A stretch of DNA of 64,000 nucleotides from contig JASJOG010000006.1 in the NCBI GenBank assembly GCA_030142905.1, forward strand, positions 1,087,501-1,151,500. The letters are read 5' to 3'. Below are positions 12,801-27,800 of this stretch, piece after piece (within the stretch, counting starts at the first letter, position 1; every line of letters starts with the position of its first letter). The position numbers were made by a program, and so were the translations under genes. The DNA comes from Heliopora coerulea. Taxonomy: Eukaryota > Cnidaria > Anthozoa > Scleralcyonacea > Helioporidae. The notes beneath the pieces are model-generated. The model was not told the origin of the DNA. It was given only the letters and a program-made list of their open reading frames with translations, and did not search any database.

Positions 12801-15800
12801 CTCCTGGTGCGTCAAAACTGCTCCAAACTTTGAGACTGTCCAAATGAACGGAGGTTTCCACCGCAGCAAGGCACATCCAAGGAAGACCGAGGAATGACGA
12901 CACTAGAACCATTACTGCGACAATAAGAAGATTAACATGGAAACCTGATCCCTTCCTTCCTTTAGTTTCCTTGTAAAGTACGAAAGAAAATTGAAAGTTA
13001 AGAACTCAATGACACTACAAAAAGGGCTAAACAAACAGCCACCAAGATTTTAACATTAGACGAAGGTAATTGAGGCAGAAAAGAAGAAGAAGAGTAAGAA
13101 ATGCGAATTGCGGAAGCTACACTTGGCTTATTTATGGTCTGGGCCATCAAAAACCTCTGGCTGATGATTACTTATTGTTGGTTCGACATGCGTGCTCCTC
13201 AAGCATTAGACACGATATGTTAATGTTAATGAATCACATGAATGTTACCGACAAACTGAATGTGGGGCTGATGTTATTACGCACGATATGTGCATGTTAG
13301 TCTAAGATCTAAAGTTGGTTCGACATATGTGCTGCCCAGCAGTAGCCACGATATACTAATGATATTAATGAATGACAAGAATATTACATACAAACTACAA
13401 ATGCGAGCTTGATGTTATTACGGACCATAGATGGACGTTCGTCCAAGATCTAATGGGTGGTTCGACATATGTGCTGCATAGCAGTAGCCACAATATATTA
13501 ATGAATATTAACGAGAATGTTACTGACAAATTACAAGTGGGTGAATCAGATAATGTTATTTCAGGCGATATGTAGACTTTCGTGTAGTTCGTTTACTCAG
13601 AAAATTGCATTCTGAAAGCAACATAAAACCAAACCCTCTACCTACTCGATCCCCAAGTTGCGGGTTCGATTTCTGTCTGAGCCTCAGAATTCAATCCCTA
13701 GGTCGTGGGTTCCATCACGGTCTGGGCCTCAGAAACGTTTTTCTGAGTTAATGAGCATGACGAATGTCCACGTATTGTCCGCAGTAACACGAAAGTACCA
13801 CATGCAGTTTGTCTGAAACATTCATGCTTCCTTAATCACTCGACAGTTGCCAGTTCCTGTCCACAATTCTAATTGTTCCGTCTTTCCGAGAATGTCAATT
13901 TGTGGCTTACATTCCGAAAGAGAGAGAAAAGTTAGTGATTGATACCAAGTTTCACCTCAGTACACAATATGTAGTTGCGAGGGCAGTCAGCACTTTGTTC
14001 ACTGGTTTCTTTGGCGGAATACTACCTTTAAACTTTGTCTCATCGATTCATAACTGACTTGCTGCACTCTGTTTTTGATAATAACCTTTCTGTAACGCTC
14101 GTATGCCAAACAATGTAACGAAGCCACAGTACTAAAAACTGTGCAGCATCTTCGGCTGGCAATTGTACAACGCTTGTTTGTTAACCTATACCCCTCCAGA
14201 ATTAATGACATGAATTTTTCGCGTTTTGAAGCATATGGCACAGTGCATATCTAACAATAAAACTTTCACTCCATGAACTAATGCTGAAATTACTTACTTT
14301 TAGTTTGCAATGATTTCGTTCCCATTGCACTTGACCGGAATAGCCGGCAGTAATTTGTTTCCAAGCTTACCTTGAAACATTCCAAAAGAGTAATTTCGCT
14401 TTCAATGAACAGGATAATAACCGTAAGCAAAGCGGGAATGGCGGCTAGCAGAATGATCCAATAAGAAAACTGACCATTGGCTATTTTCTGGACGTCCAGA
14501 AAAACGAGGTGATCTCTTTCTCTTGGAGAGGTCAACAGCAATCCCTCCGGAATGTGAATTGTGTTCAAGTAAACGTCAACAAAATACATCATCAAGTTCA
14601 TGACGTTCACAGCCACTGCAATGCTGAAGAAATTTAGTAATCGACGGATCTACAAGTGAAGAGAGGTAAAATGAAAGAACATACGTCAGCCAAGTAAAAA
14701 ATAAGTAAACAAACAAAATAAATAAATAAACAAATAAATAAACAAATAAATAAATGATCTGCTTTTTTCGGCGTGAAATTCGGGAATTTATTTTCATCAG
14801 GTAGTAAATTCTAAATGAGGTACAAAAGCAAACAAACCTAGCCTGCGTGCAGACTCGGCCTCAACCTGGTTTTATTATTAGGCGGAGTCTGCACGCTGGT
14901 TAAAACAAAAATGGAAGCAGGCAAGATCAACAAATGATAAACTTGTCCAGGAGATCAAATCTGTGTCTAAATTTTCAGTAATTTCTTTTCTGTCCTGACT
15001 CCAAAATAAAAAATTTCTATATTAAATCCTACAAATGAACTCATTTATAGAATTTGAAACATTTTACCCTCTTAATATTTGGGACAGTTATTACCTAAAT
15101 GTAACTGCCCTGTAATACACTCCGCATACACCTCAAGATTATTAACAGTTGCCGCTTTAACTCTTTCCCGGTGTGATAAGACTTCTATTATTTTCTTTTG
15201 GCTAACGTCAGACGATCTTACTTGTCAAAGAGAGAGTCCCCCCTTTTTAGTAATAAATGCACCAAAACTTATTAATTCGTTTGCCTTTTTGCCGATTTTG
15301 TAGAATAATAGAAAAATCGAGAATTCCATGCATTAATGTGGTTTGTACTAACACGATTGTTCACCTCTGTGGGAATATTTCCCCTCACCGTTTTGCGGCT
15401 TGATAAGTGTATAAGGAGTTTGTGAAAGCTGCAACGTCTACAACAGTTGTCAAACTATTTTGAATTTTATGACTGTGAATGCTAAATTCGTAATGTCCTT
15501 TTTCTTTCTTCTAAATGCATCCAAGTAATTCTAGTCGGTCGACCTTAAGAGCCTGCGTCGTCGTGAAAAAGTAGGAATACACCTCCGCACGTTCTTACTT
15601 CAGCTGTGACAGCTTGAAGAACACTCCTGAACTATGAATTATTTATTTCTTTTGTTTTATAAAAGACGTCCTGTTGAAAGGCCTTGGGAAAGCAAGGAAA
15701 CATTGTTGCGGAAACATTTCAGGTTTTAGATGTTTCCTCAAATGTTTCTCCGCTTGCCCACGCGTGGAAACATTGTTGTCAAAGCAGAATTTGCTTGCTG

Positions 15801-18800
15801 GGAACCAAAACAGCTTTATCAGAGTATTCAGAACCATTTTTTTTTTTGCGTCCCGGCCTCAATTTCGGTTTTCGAAACATTGTTTCCTTGTTTTCCCACC
15901 GTAGAAACAACGTTGCCCAGTTGCGCAGGACTTCGCTGACATCGCTGTATACATTGCTCTGCATATATACATTAATTTCCCCAGTGTTAGTGTTTCCACA
16001 GCAATGTTTGCCCAGGGTCTAAGGCCGCGTAGTCCTTGATTTTTGCACAGCATGTTTCGTTTTGCTGCACAAAGTTTGTAACGGTTTGTTGACCAATTTA
16101 AAGTAAGTTGTAACACATTTTTATGCCCAAAAGCCTGTTGCAAATTGTCTCAGCATCTTGCTACGGTTTTGTATAAAGCAAATTGCAACAAACTTGCTGG
16201 TCGCGACCGTATCGCCAATAAGCGGGTCGGTGAAATAAAACGATTGTAAGAACTTGTTAACAGACTTTGTGCAATGCTGCAGAGAAAACATCTTGCAAAA
16301 GGCTTCTGAAAATTTTGACTGAGCAATAGTCAGTCTACAGAAGAAATGCACACCCATTTGGATTTATTCACAAAATCCCTCTTCTTTGGTTTGATTGTGT
16401 TTCTGCTCTGCAGATAGAAAAAATTCAGCTAAACTGTTGGAGGGGGGAATTATAATTAAACACTATAATTCCTTGCCAACTGGGGAGGCTCTTGGGATGG
16501 TCCATATGTTTTAGAGGGGCCGCAGCCATTTTAGCAATATCTTCAAAATGTGGGAGAGTCAGTTATTTCATCTACTGTCCGACTAGATATAATCCAGTTG
16601 TCTGGCAAACAAGCTTAATGACTTAGAAAATTGCCCGAACTCTGATTTTAGTTGTTTGGGAGAAAGGACTCGGTCATGTCGAGTCCTGTATATGTATAAA
16701 ATAAATAATCCCTCCAGATTCATTGTGAATGATCACCCTATAGTGTTGTGACTGGTAAACTTACCCGCGGTGAAAAGAACCGTGTTTTCTCAAACAATCG
16801 GAAACCCAAAGCGATGCCAAATGTTGCGAACATGACAATGGTGTAAAGGAGAGCCGTGTTCGGTTTCTCAGTATCTGCTACAGTTGAAGAATTTTGTCCT
16901 TTACTGTTAGTGATTACGTAATCTTTACGAAGTGGGTACTTATCGTAGACCTACACATAAAGACATGCAAAAAGCAAAAACTTATTAAAAGAGTACAAAA
17001 AAGCAGGATTAGAGGAGCCAAACAAAAGAGGCCAAGAATAAATTTACTATATGGCTTGTTGCATGTATGTGGACAGATTGTTGCACCAATTCGGTTTTCA
17101 ATGAATTGTTATTCCCGTCAAATTAAACATTAAATTTTGTGTTAGAACTATGAAGTGCTATACCCGTCAAAATTTAAACTTTAAATTTTGTCTTCGAACC
17201 AGCTATAATTGTGAAGTGCGAGTATGAAATGTAAAACATTGAAATATGCAAGCTTCAATTTCAAAACTCTAAATTATGCAACCTTGAATTGTGGAACAAA
17301 AAATTATGCAAGCTTGAGATGTGAAATACCAAGTTAATTATGCAAGCGTGAAATGTGAAACACGAAATTATGAAATCTTGAATTGTGAAACATTAAATTG
17401 TGCAAGCATGAATTGTAAAAAACTAAATTATGAAAGATGTAATTATGTAAAACTACTAAAGAAATTATGTAAAACTACTAAATGCGAAACGTAAAAACCA
17501 ATCAAAAGACGACATCCTTCCTCAACAGTGGTTACTAGACGTCCTACGGCAGCTCAAAAATTGTCATAATAATTTGAAGTCTCTTTCAGTGGCGTAATTA
17601 TGGTTAAAAATAGAAGGGGTACCCAAGGGGACATAACAATTTTGGGGAGCACTTGATATTTTGCTGTAAAACGTTTTTATTAAATCAAATCAATTAAGAT
17701 TTTTTGCATTTACATGGTTGGTGGATTATAGTACCAAAACAGCTCCGAATACAAGTTGACCCTAAATTTAGTTTATAAAATGTTAGTTTAGCCTGCAGGA
17801 CAACCCAATGAGCAATATTCAATTAAACAGGCAAACAACGACGTACAGTGTTGACTTTGTTTTTAATCGTGGAACGTCCTATTTGCACCAAATGCACAAA
17901 CGGTGACGTTGACTTGCCTCCTCGATTTATCGAAATTTTTTATCAAAATTTATCAAAAGGCTATTCTTCCGTTATTACTATGTTTGAATATCACCCACCC
18001 ACACACCAACTGACTCCAGAACTACCGCCATATTGCCCATTCGGCTAAGCGTGTACTTTTGAGCCCGACGTCCTCGCACGGGCCAAGCGGTCAAAAAAAT
18101 GATTATATAGTCGAACAAATTCGAACTGTTCGACAACTTGTATTTCCCATTTTAATTTTGGACTTAATGTTGAGTAAATGTGTGTCATAAGCAAACTATC
18201 AACAGAATTTAATTCAGTAATTTTTCTAAATTTCAAAATTTCAAATGGGGAGGCACCTAGAGGAGCACAGTCGTTAGTGGGGAAGTACGTGCCACCCTCA
18301 TGCCCCCCCCGTAGTTACGCCACTAAACTCTTGATAGTGTGCCGTCTTGTAGGCTTATGCATTGCAGTTGTCTAGTTTGTTACGCTGTCATTCACGATGT
18401 AGCTGGTGACAAGTTTTCCCCCTTGTTCAAGCTGCCAGCTTCATACGCCCCACGTTTAGCGATGCTCACGCTGGTGGTCGATCACATAGAGCTGACCAGT
18501 AACGAGATGGACAACGTGGACGTCCAAAATACAATATCACACATCAAAAGCTTTAATTTCTTCTCGCGAGAGGGTTCTGTCGTCCAGATATCGTAAGAAT
18601 GCTTGGTGTAAGCGTGAGGACGATTGAAAGGCGTCACCGAGACTTTGATATTCCCACAAGAACTCTTCATCCTGCCATTGATGATCAAACACTCGATAGA
18701 ATCAAGAGAATTCGAATAATTATCATATCTTTAGAGCTGCCACAGAACGTCTTGTAGCCACCGTCGAAGAAGGGATGTCGTCGTTTTAATTCTTGCGTCT

Positions 18801-21800
18801 GCCATTTTGAAAGCAAGTGAGAATTGAGTCTACGACATCCTACAAGTTTGTTTTCTGGCTTGCGTGTTGGTATTACTATTTCACAATTCAATTAAGCCTT
18901 AGCAATTTAGCGTTTTTACAGCTAAAACTTTCATAATTTAAGGTTTTACTATTCAAATTTGCACAAATTAATGTTTCACAATTCAAGTTTTATCATTTTG
19001 CGTTTCGCATTTCACGATTGCATAATTAAGTATTTTGCAACTCAAGCTTGCATAATTTTGTGTTTCTCAATTCAAGGTTGCATAAATTAGAGTCAATGGC
19101 GTAACTACCGGGGTGAACTAAGGGTGGCCCATGACCCCTAAAAAAATTTACTGGGCCACCCCAAGGTTTACCCCAATTTCTAATGAATATTATCATAAAC
19201 CTTCATAAAGTCTGACATTCCCGCAATTGCAGGTTTGTAAAAAGACATACTTAAGTGTTTGAGAGGCATTCCTTAAAATCTGCACTTGATGTTGGTCCCC
19301 CAAATTTGCTGAGGGTCTCCCACTTGAAATGTCCTAGTTAAGCCACTGGTTAGAGTTTCGCAATTGATGCTTGAATAATTCAGTGTTTTCAAGTCAAGCT
19401 TGCACTACACAGTTCAGGCTGATTAGAAGATAAAATTTAAAGGTTAATTTTCACAGGAATAATACTTCCGTCATAGTTTTCAGCCTGCCAGCTGACAGTG
19501 CTAATTACATATTATGATGACCAAAAGTGAGTGTTTGAGATAAATACTAAGAATAAGTTCTCGATTTTTAAATTGATAAATACTATGAATAAAATCTGAA
19601 CTCTTTCAAAACTCACCTTTCCTAAGTTTTTAAATCCTTCGTACATAAATAATAATGCTACCAAAACGTGCAAGATTTCCTCAGTGAATCTAGTGCAGTA
19701 GCGAATCCAGTGTGTTTTGTCGAAAGCCAAAATAAGAACAAGAAAAAGAAAGATCCATATTCCTGTAATCCAACGAAATTGAAAAAATTCCAAACCCCAT
19801 GAATCGGACGCCTGAATAAGGAAAATGTAGGAGAAGAGAAACTCAATTGCTGCAGAACACAACTTTGGACACATTTGTGAGCCAACCTTTAAAACTAAAT
19901 TTAGAGAAAAACTATTTCAAGATAAGGCATGAGGATTATACTAATTTAGCATCTACAAGGCCAAAAAGACCCCATCCTTGTGCTAGTGATTATTTTGTCT
20001 CTAATAATCACCACTGATACTTTATTTAAACAATTAGTCACCTCAATCTCGGTAATAATCGGTTTATGTTCACAAAAAATCACAATGACTTTGGGGGATG
20101 ATTGTTAAATACAACAGATTACACGCGCAAAAGCTCTCAACAAGATGTAAGCAATCTTGTGTTCCACTTCGTGAACGATCTCGTCCAAATTTTGACTGTC
20201 AGTGATGACAACGTTGGTACAGCTTTGTTCAGCCATCTGTAACAACTTGTTTATGAGGTCTAATCTAAGTTAAAAGAAGTAGACGCAGTTGTTGTAACAA
20301 TGCATTTTTTCGCTTTACGGTAACCGTGAAGCAGCGGTCACACTCATCAATTTTCGTTGCCGATTTGTGTTGAAATTTAGCATTGCCATTAACATGCATC
20401 CTTAACGCCAATTTTAGGGTTGCCAAGGCATTGAAGGTTTTTGAATTGGTACAAAAACGTGCAAACTATTGCTGCAAAAGAATCAGATGTTGGTAAGTCA
20501 AGTGTACCAGTGGTCAATTTTTGTTGCAATCATTCCCATATGCAAACTCGATTTTTAACATTTTTAAATGAAAGACGTCAAACCTCGATTCAAATCAATC
20601 GAGATGTATCGCTCATTCAACTCTACCACAAGTTTTTGAAGTGCCACGGTTTCTCCTCTTCATTTAATCCAATTAGTGCACATAATCTGGTTTCCTTTCT
20701 TCCCTATATTTCAAAGTCTTCATCTAACAGTGGAAAAACTGCTGCTAATTTCTTTGTGTTTGTAAGCCATTTTGTAATGTTATTGGGGACGTTTTCCTAC
20801 AGTCTATTGTAACAATAAGCAAATCGCCTAAACCATGCACCTACCAAGACTCCAACGGAGAGCTTTGGGGTAAGTTTGACAGAATAATGAGATGCCATTG
20901 TAGACACGAGATGTTGATAATACTAATGACCATTTAACTACTAAGACCCAGAAAGGGAAAACTAAGGTGTTTGTTCGATATGGGGCAGCGTTGGGCGTCA
21001 ATAAATCAAACTTTTGAGCTCTGTGTAATTTAGTAGCTTGTTAAACACATCTAAGAAAAACGTCCTCAATATTACGTACCTGATAAGTCGAACTTTCTAT
21101 TATCAACATTGCAGCAGTTCCAGCGATAACCGATGCAGGTTCAGTGGCAAAAACAGCCATAACACAACAAGATATTGCCGTTGCCAACAGCATCTCGGAA
21201 GCTCCCATGTAATCCTTCGTATACTTGGCGATGACCTGACCATATGTTAAGCACATCGCAGTCAAACTTATTGCCAAGTAAAACAAAGAGGCAACACACT
21301 GAATACTTAATCCATCCTTGATATCACTCCAATAAATCGGGTAGCGTTTAACTAATTCCCGACGTAAACCACCAAACCATCTTCCATCCGGCTGTAGCGG
21401 ATGAATCTCGTTCGAGCCTTCTTCATCGTCACTGACACTGCTGTCACTATTTTGACTGTCATCAATGTTCACATCGGTCTTTAAACTCGTCAATCGCCGT
21501 CCTGTGAAGTTTCAACGAATCAATGTAAGCACGAGTAGTAAAAAAGACTTGATAGAACACTAGTAGCGTAACAATTGAAATCAATTTAAAAATCACAAGC
21601 TATAGAAATGCCACTGATTTTGAACTCAGATTTTGAACTCCACATTTTGAAGTGAGAAGACCCACTTATACTCCTTAACATTTAGTGAGGTGCAAGGGCC
21701 CATTTGCCCGACACAATGGTATTGTGTAAAAGGGTACACTGACACCACCAAATGTGAACAGGAATCTCCCTAGGGGCCTTTTAGTGGGTGATCCGCCCGG

Positions 21801-24800
21801 TGTTATCTATCAGTATGTGAACGCCCGGTGTGATGAAAACAACCTAGATTTCCCTGTTCAATAAAGCCTTGACCTGATTACTGAGGCTTCTTCAACAATC
21901 TAAGTAATCAAGATAAAAACAATGGATTATAGATAGTATAAATCAGCCAGGGTTTCAACAATAGTAATGAGGTTAATAATTTTGCGTCTTTGTACCAGAT
22001 GTGATCCTAGAACACAGGTCTCACGCGAAGCACAGCCCGGCGTTAACCCACCAGAACCCAGAGTCAAATTTTTTTTCTGGGGAAATCACTGGCGAACGAG
22101 TCTTCCTTTGTTAATGAAGCAATAACAATCATTCGCAGAATTTTCTGTACCCACTTTACTAGTCATTTTTGTATGCTCCTTCTACTCGCTAATTACCATT
22201 ATAAACTACTGTAGTACACCATATTCTATTCCTGTTATAAAGGGATCTGTCACCAGCGGCGTAACTAGGACATTTCTGGTAGGTGGGGGGCCTTGATGGG
22301 GCCTCAGAAAATTTTAGAGGGGCCAACATCTAGTACAGACTTGACGGAATACTTCTCAAATCATTAAATATCATATTATCTTGCACACTTGCTATTGTGA
22401 ATGGTCTCACTTTATGGGGATCAATGACTACATTACTCTCAATGTTGGGGTGGTGCAGTAAATTTTTAGGGGAACCGGGGCCTTCAAAGGCCACTCCGGT
22501 AGTTACGCGACTGTCTATTATATTCTACTTCTTACAGTTTACTCTATCTTTGTTATGAAAGATACGTACGATACTTTTATAATATTTTGTTTATTTTTTA
22601 ACGTTTTATTTTATTATATATGTTTTTTAATAGGAGTATTAGCTTAATTGCAGTCCTCTTTATAATTTATGATTTTATTCAAACCAAAGATTGCGATTCT
22701 GGATTTATGTTAGCTTGTAAAAACCTTGTATTGTTTTCTTATAACAGTCATACGTACCCAGATAAATAGACTGGCATAGGGGCAAGCAAACAGTCATTCA
22801 GAGAAAATACAAAAACTAATAGACTATTTAGATCCCAGACAGAAAACTGGGCAAGTAGACATAAAAGCAGATGACAGCTGGACCGGAGATGAGGCGATCA
22901 AATACAGACAGACAGATAGACATACGCTAGACAGGTCGACCTACAGATAGAAGGACAGACATATGGTCCAATTTCAGATCCGCTTTCCGGCCGCTTCATT
23001 GGCTGACGTCAGCCAAACATCCTGGCGGACACATTTCAGGCTCGGTACTTTCATTCTGCAGCTATCCCGATGATGTAATACTAATGTCGACAAAGGGACA
23101 GAGTGACGTATAAACATGAAGAAAACCACTAATTACTTTAGGAATATACTTACGACGTTTACAAAGTTTTGTCTTCATTTTGCAATCGCCTCTTCTGGGA
23201 AAATAGGTCGGTGTCATGGTTTCTTCTTGCGGTGCTACTTCCGTTTCAACATAACCATCACCCTGCAATTCTTTTCCGTGAAGCAATTCTTTCATCATCG
23301 ATATAACAAAAACTTTGGTACGGACGATTCTCCACAGATGTTTCCCGTCACGGTGCTTAAATTTTTGCATTAGATGTTTCTTCCGAGTGATTTTCGAGAT
23401 AGCCTCTGCGACTGGTATCAGAAGTTCTGGTTGCCAAATCCCCGGTGGAAGCATAACAGTTCCGTCGACGAACATGAGTGAAGCCTTTGTTATGTCAGCC
23501 AATGTTTTGGCCTGTAGGGCATCTCGACGGAACGTCTAAAAAGAAGCGAAAAAACTTTTTTGAGTAGTCTGGATAACATAGGATAATTACAGATAATTAC
23601 CAGAAGTTTCGGCAACAAGCGAGTAATTCTTGCCTGTTTAGCCAGTTTACTAATGACAACAATAATTTGGCAATATTGCTTTTACATACACTTTTCGAGC
23701 GCGGTATTTTATGTACTCCACAGATTGCTCGCACCGTGTTCCACAAAACTAGTATTTCTGATACCATTAATAGTGAAACTTGTTCAAACTGTCGACCAGC
23801 CATCTAGTTTTACAATACAAATTTACTAAGACATGATATAGACATGAGAAGAGCTTGTTACGTCAAACGTCCATCGAAATATAAAACTATTGTAGTCCAT
23901 ATGGAAATAATTATTACACCATGTTTGACGCGTGCGCGTCCCTCTCAAAAATCACTTTAGTTTTTCATATTGTTAAATTAAATTGATGATAGTTGAACAG
24001 AATGAATATTGACAAATTGGAACTTGATAGCTTCAAGACACACGAAACAAATTGCATCTCTGAGAATGTGGACGAGAGCAAATTTTGTTTTCATAATTTC
24101 TTCCCAGGATCCTTCGTTTCCGCGGCCATTTTTGTGCGGTAAGGAGATGGAGTAAGGATTGAGAGGAAAAAACAAACTAGGGATCAGGCTATAGATGTAT
24201 TTAGCATTCGATTAATTAGGCCAATTGTTATGACGGATGAAGCAAAAACCTTGTGCAGTCTTCGATTCATAACGTTGACTGTGTAGTGAAAACTTGTACA
24301 ACTGATCTTGGACCATTGTCTGAGGAAATGACTCGACTGAAACCCTATACCTCACTTCAACTAAATTTTTTGCATTTGTAATTTTCTGTAACATTTCATA
24401 AGGAAAAATTAAGAAAAATCAGCCCTTTATTGGACACTGAATTGTCTCAATTTATGGAAAACTTTCCTTCGATTTGCTCTGCTGAAATAGCTTGTATTTC
24501 AGTATTTCTAAAAGAGTTGCAAAAAGATGGACACTTACGTGCATGGATAATATGCAATATTCACGTCCTACCTGAATGGTATTCACAAGGGAAGCCATAG
24601 TAAATTAAATCCCATATAGTTCGATCGCTCATATTGTATCTATTAAGCTTTAAACAGCCAGTGCAGTGGTGGGGCAACTAATTCATTTACAGCAACCTTG
24701 TGACTGCGCTAAACCAAAATGGCTGCGAGACAACGAGCACAAGTTGTTGCTGTAGTGACAATAACTAATGAACACGCGAGGTCACTGAGCGACAGTAGAA

Positions 24801-27800
24801 AACGAAGGGAAAGAAACGAACGATGGTGGCTGAGTCAGATCAACATAAAAGGTCAGAAAAGGGTGATTTTCACAATTCGGTTCAAGAACAGCGAGGAGAT
24901 GAAGAACAATTTTATCTTTACTTTAGAATGAATCCTTGAGTTTTCGACGAGTTGTGGCGACTAGTCGTTCTCTCGTTGAAAAGAAAATTAAAACACTTGG
25001 CTTCTATTTCACTCCGCACTTCTATTCCACGCTTTAAAGTTGATTCGTTTGTTTTCATAATTTTTGTCGGATAGGTCGTATAATATTGGATAGTGTCTAG
25101 ATGAGTTTAGTAAAGCTTCCCCAAAACACACTATTATTCTGTTGGTGATGAGTACTAATGCGCAGTAGCGTGAAAAATAAACCATTCTTAGGCAATGAGG
25201 GTGATACGACTAAAGCGACCAAGGTCAAAAGTTCATCATGTTAAACTACCAAAGCGACCAACATCAACGACCAAAACCACTAACTTGGTAACTGCTCAAA
25301 ACAGTCGCTTTGGTCGCGCGTCCACGGCGACTGCGTTGTGTGTTTCAGACTTTAGGTGTAAATAGATTACAGTTTGTAGGAAAGGACTCAAATTGACTGG
25401 ACGTATCTTAATTAAGGATTCGACCTGACTTAAGTCCCCAGGATGACTCAATTGGACTCAACTCGAAATCTCGCCTCCCTGTGAATTCCGTTCTAAAATT
25501 ATATTTATATAGATAAAACTCTATTTAACCACGCTTACCACATTCACTTAAAACTGGTTTTCAAGAGGGGTGTGGAATTACACCTAATTACAAATAATGT
25601 GAATATAAGCTAAAAACTGTTATCACATATAATATTAATTAGTTATATATATTACAATAATCATTATTTAATAAGAGTTGAAAGATATTATTTCCGGCCG
25701 GTCGAGGAGATAAATGAGTTAAACAAATAGAATCTTTATTTCTCAATTCACATGGGAGAGTATTCCACAATTTATCTCCTTTATAGCTCATGCTCTTTTT
25801 AAGAAATTCAGTCTTTGGGAATGATAAATCAAGTTTATTAACTGAGCCCGGCAGATTATAATTCCTAGAAGATTTAGATTTATGAAAAATCTCAGTGACT
25901 GATTTCGGTGCCAAATCGTGAGTAATTTTGTACACAATTTGGCTACGAAATGTGTCCTACGTTCGATTAGAGTTTTCCATCCAAGTTCATTTAGAGCAAG
26001 TGCAGACTCACCATGTTCAATTTTTCGGCCTGTGATGACTCTGGCAGCTCTATTTTGCAGTTTTTGTAAACGATCAGAAAGTGAGATACCGTTTATATGA
26101 CGGCCAGCCCTCCTAAACGAGATCTCGCAATTGACTACCCAAGATCTCACCTAGGAGGGCTGGAACTTTCCATGTAAACACACTTGGAAGGGTTGGTCTT
26201 CCTATAACGCATGCGCGCGAGATCTAGCCACGCCAAAAGGGCCACAAAATCCCCATGTAAAGGCGAGGGGAAATCCAGCCCTTTAACCAGGGCTAGCCGT
26301 ACCAAGACGTCTGATTTGCTTCCATATAAACACCTCCTAAGTGTATGACTCTGCTCGGTTCGGCTAAAAATTATATAATTTGATTCTACTCGACAGTCGA
26401 CTTCAAGTGACTCAATCACAACATTGGCTGGAAATCCAAATTTATACCATAAATATTACTATTCAAGCAGAAAAACTCAAACGTGGTGCAGTTAGAAATC
26501 TCTGAAGCTAACATAGATCAGTCAAGATAACTAACCGAGTGACCAAGAAAGATAAATGATGTGGTATGAAATAAGTAGCAAGAAATGAAACAGATGGAGT
26601 CTTGGAAAGAACCGAGGAAAAAAACATTAATATAAGAAGAGAATTCTGTTTTTAAACTCCAAAAATTAACCCATAATTTGAATTTTGGTAACTGAACTGG
26701 TCAAAGAATGTTGAAGTGGTTCAAAAATAATTCACCCAGTTCAGACGTAATTCAACTAACGGCTAAAACTAAAGCACGATTTGTATTTCCGACTTACCTT
26801 ATCTTTGAATAATGTTGCAGCAGCACGACAAACCTGATAGCCATCCAAACGAACGTTGTGTTTCGAAGTGATTAACAAGTACACAAATCGAACAGGTAAA
26901 GAAATTTCCATGGAATCAACGAGTGGTTTATCGTTTTTAAATCGAACCAAAGCTGACAGGAATTTATCTCGTTTTAAGAAGTCCACGGACGCGTGAAGTA
27001 TCAAGATACCTTTGGAGTTAGGATGAATGATCTTTCTAAGTTTCTCCTGCTCTCTTGTCATTCCACGCTCTTGCACTGCATCAAAATCTTCATTTACGAA
27101 GAACAAAGTATCGGAGAACTCCGAACCGACGCTCACTCCATCAAACGTCGAGTGTGATGAAAGTAGGTTGGAGTCGGCCATTGTTTCGAATCGACTATTT
27201 TCGTCAAAAAAATACTTTTCAGGACAATTTTCTTGATGTCCCTGTTTTGGATAAAAGATATAATGCTCTAATCAGACACAATTAAGGAAGAAAAAAATGA
27301 ACAATTAATTACTATATTGTTTGATGATGTGCTGATGTGACATCATTATAATCTAATCGAAAAAGGAAAAATCCAATAATTTTTCTAAATTATTTAATTT
27401 TTGAATTGTGATTACACTTTGGACCGCCTTACCCTTAGAAGCATGAGTGGATTTTGCGTGAAAATATCTCAAAAAAATGTACAGAAATTTTAATAAGTTG
27501 GACAAAATTTGATTACTAAATAATTGAATGCATACTGTTTCAAAGGCAGCAGTTCTGGTTCAAAGGACTTTCAGAAATGTTGAATACTGCTAATATCTGC
27601 GAAAATTATAGCTTTTCCAAGTATTTTACGATGTTGGTATGATGTCACCATACTGTCTCGAACGAAAATGCTCATTAAGTAATAGATACAATATGAGCGG
27701 CCGATCTGTATGCGATCTACGAGGCGAGCCGAAGGTGAGCGGACGTGATCGGACGCGAATATTGTATCTTTCTCAAAATACGAATAAATTTAAATGGCCA

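Larger units (their letters stand above)
17109..19464. mobile_element. 2.4-kb foldback element in copy A intron 8
   Basis: Long inverted arms, about 17109-17575 and 18712-19464. The inner part is a clear match (GAGCTGCC...GACGTCTAGTAACCAC against GAGCTGCC...AACGTCTTGTAGCCAC). The outer part is an array of degenerate ~27-base units like ATTATGCAAGCTTGAATTGT, in opposite orientation in the two arms. Copy B has no insertion between the aligned flanks (intron 61341-61575 is only 235 bases), so the limits are known to within about 20 bases. No transposase is seen. Confidence 0.75.

Noticed and set aside
15643..16143. Six overlapping ORFs on both strands
   Set aside because: They are produced by a repeat block with GAAACATTGTTTCC motifs in both orientations.
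20441..20812. 123-codon ORF in copy A intron 7
   Set aside because: Low-information sequence with no recognisable domain; intronic and antisense to SLC4.
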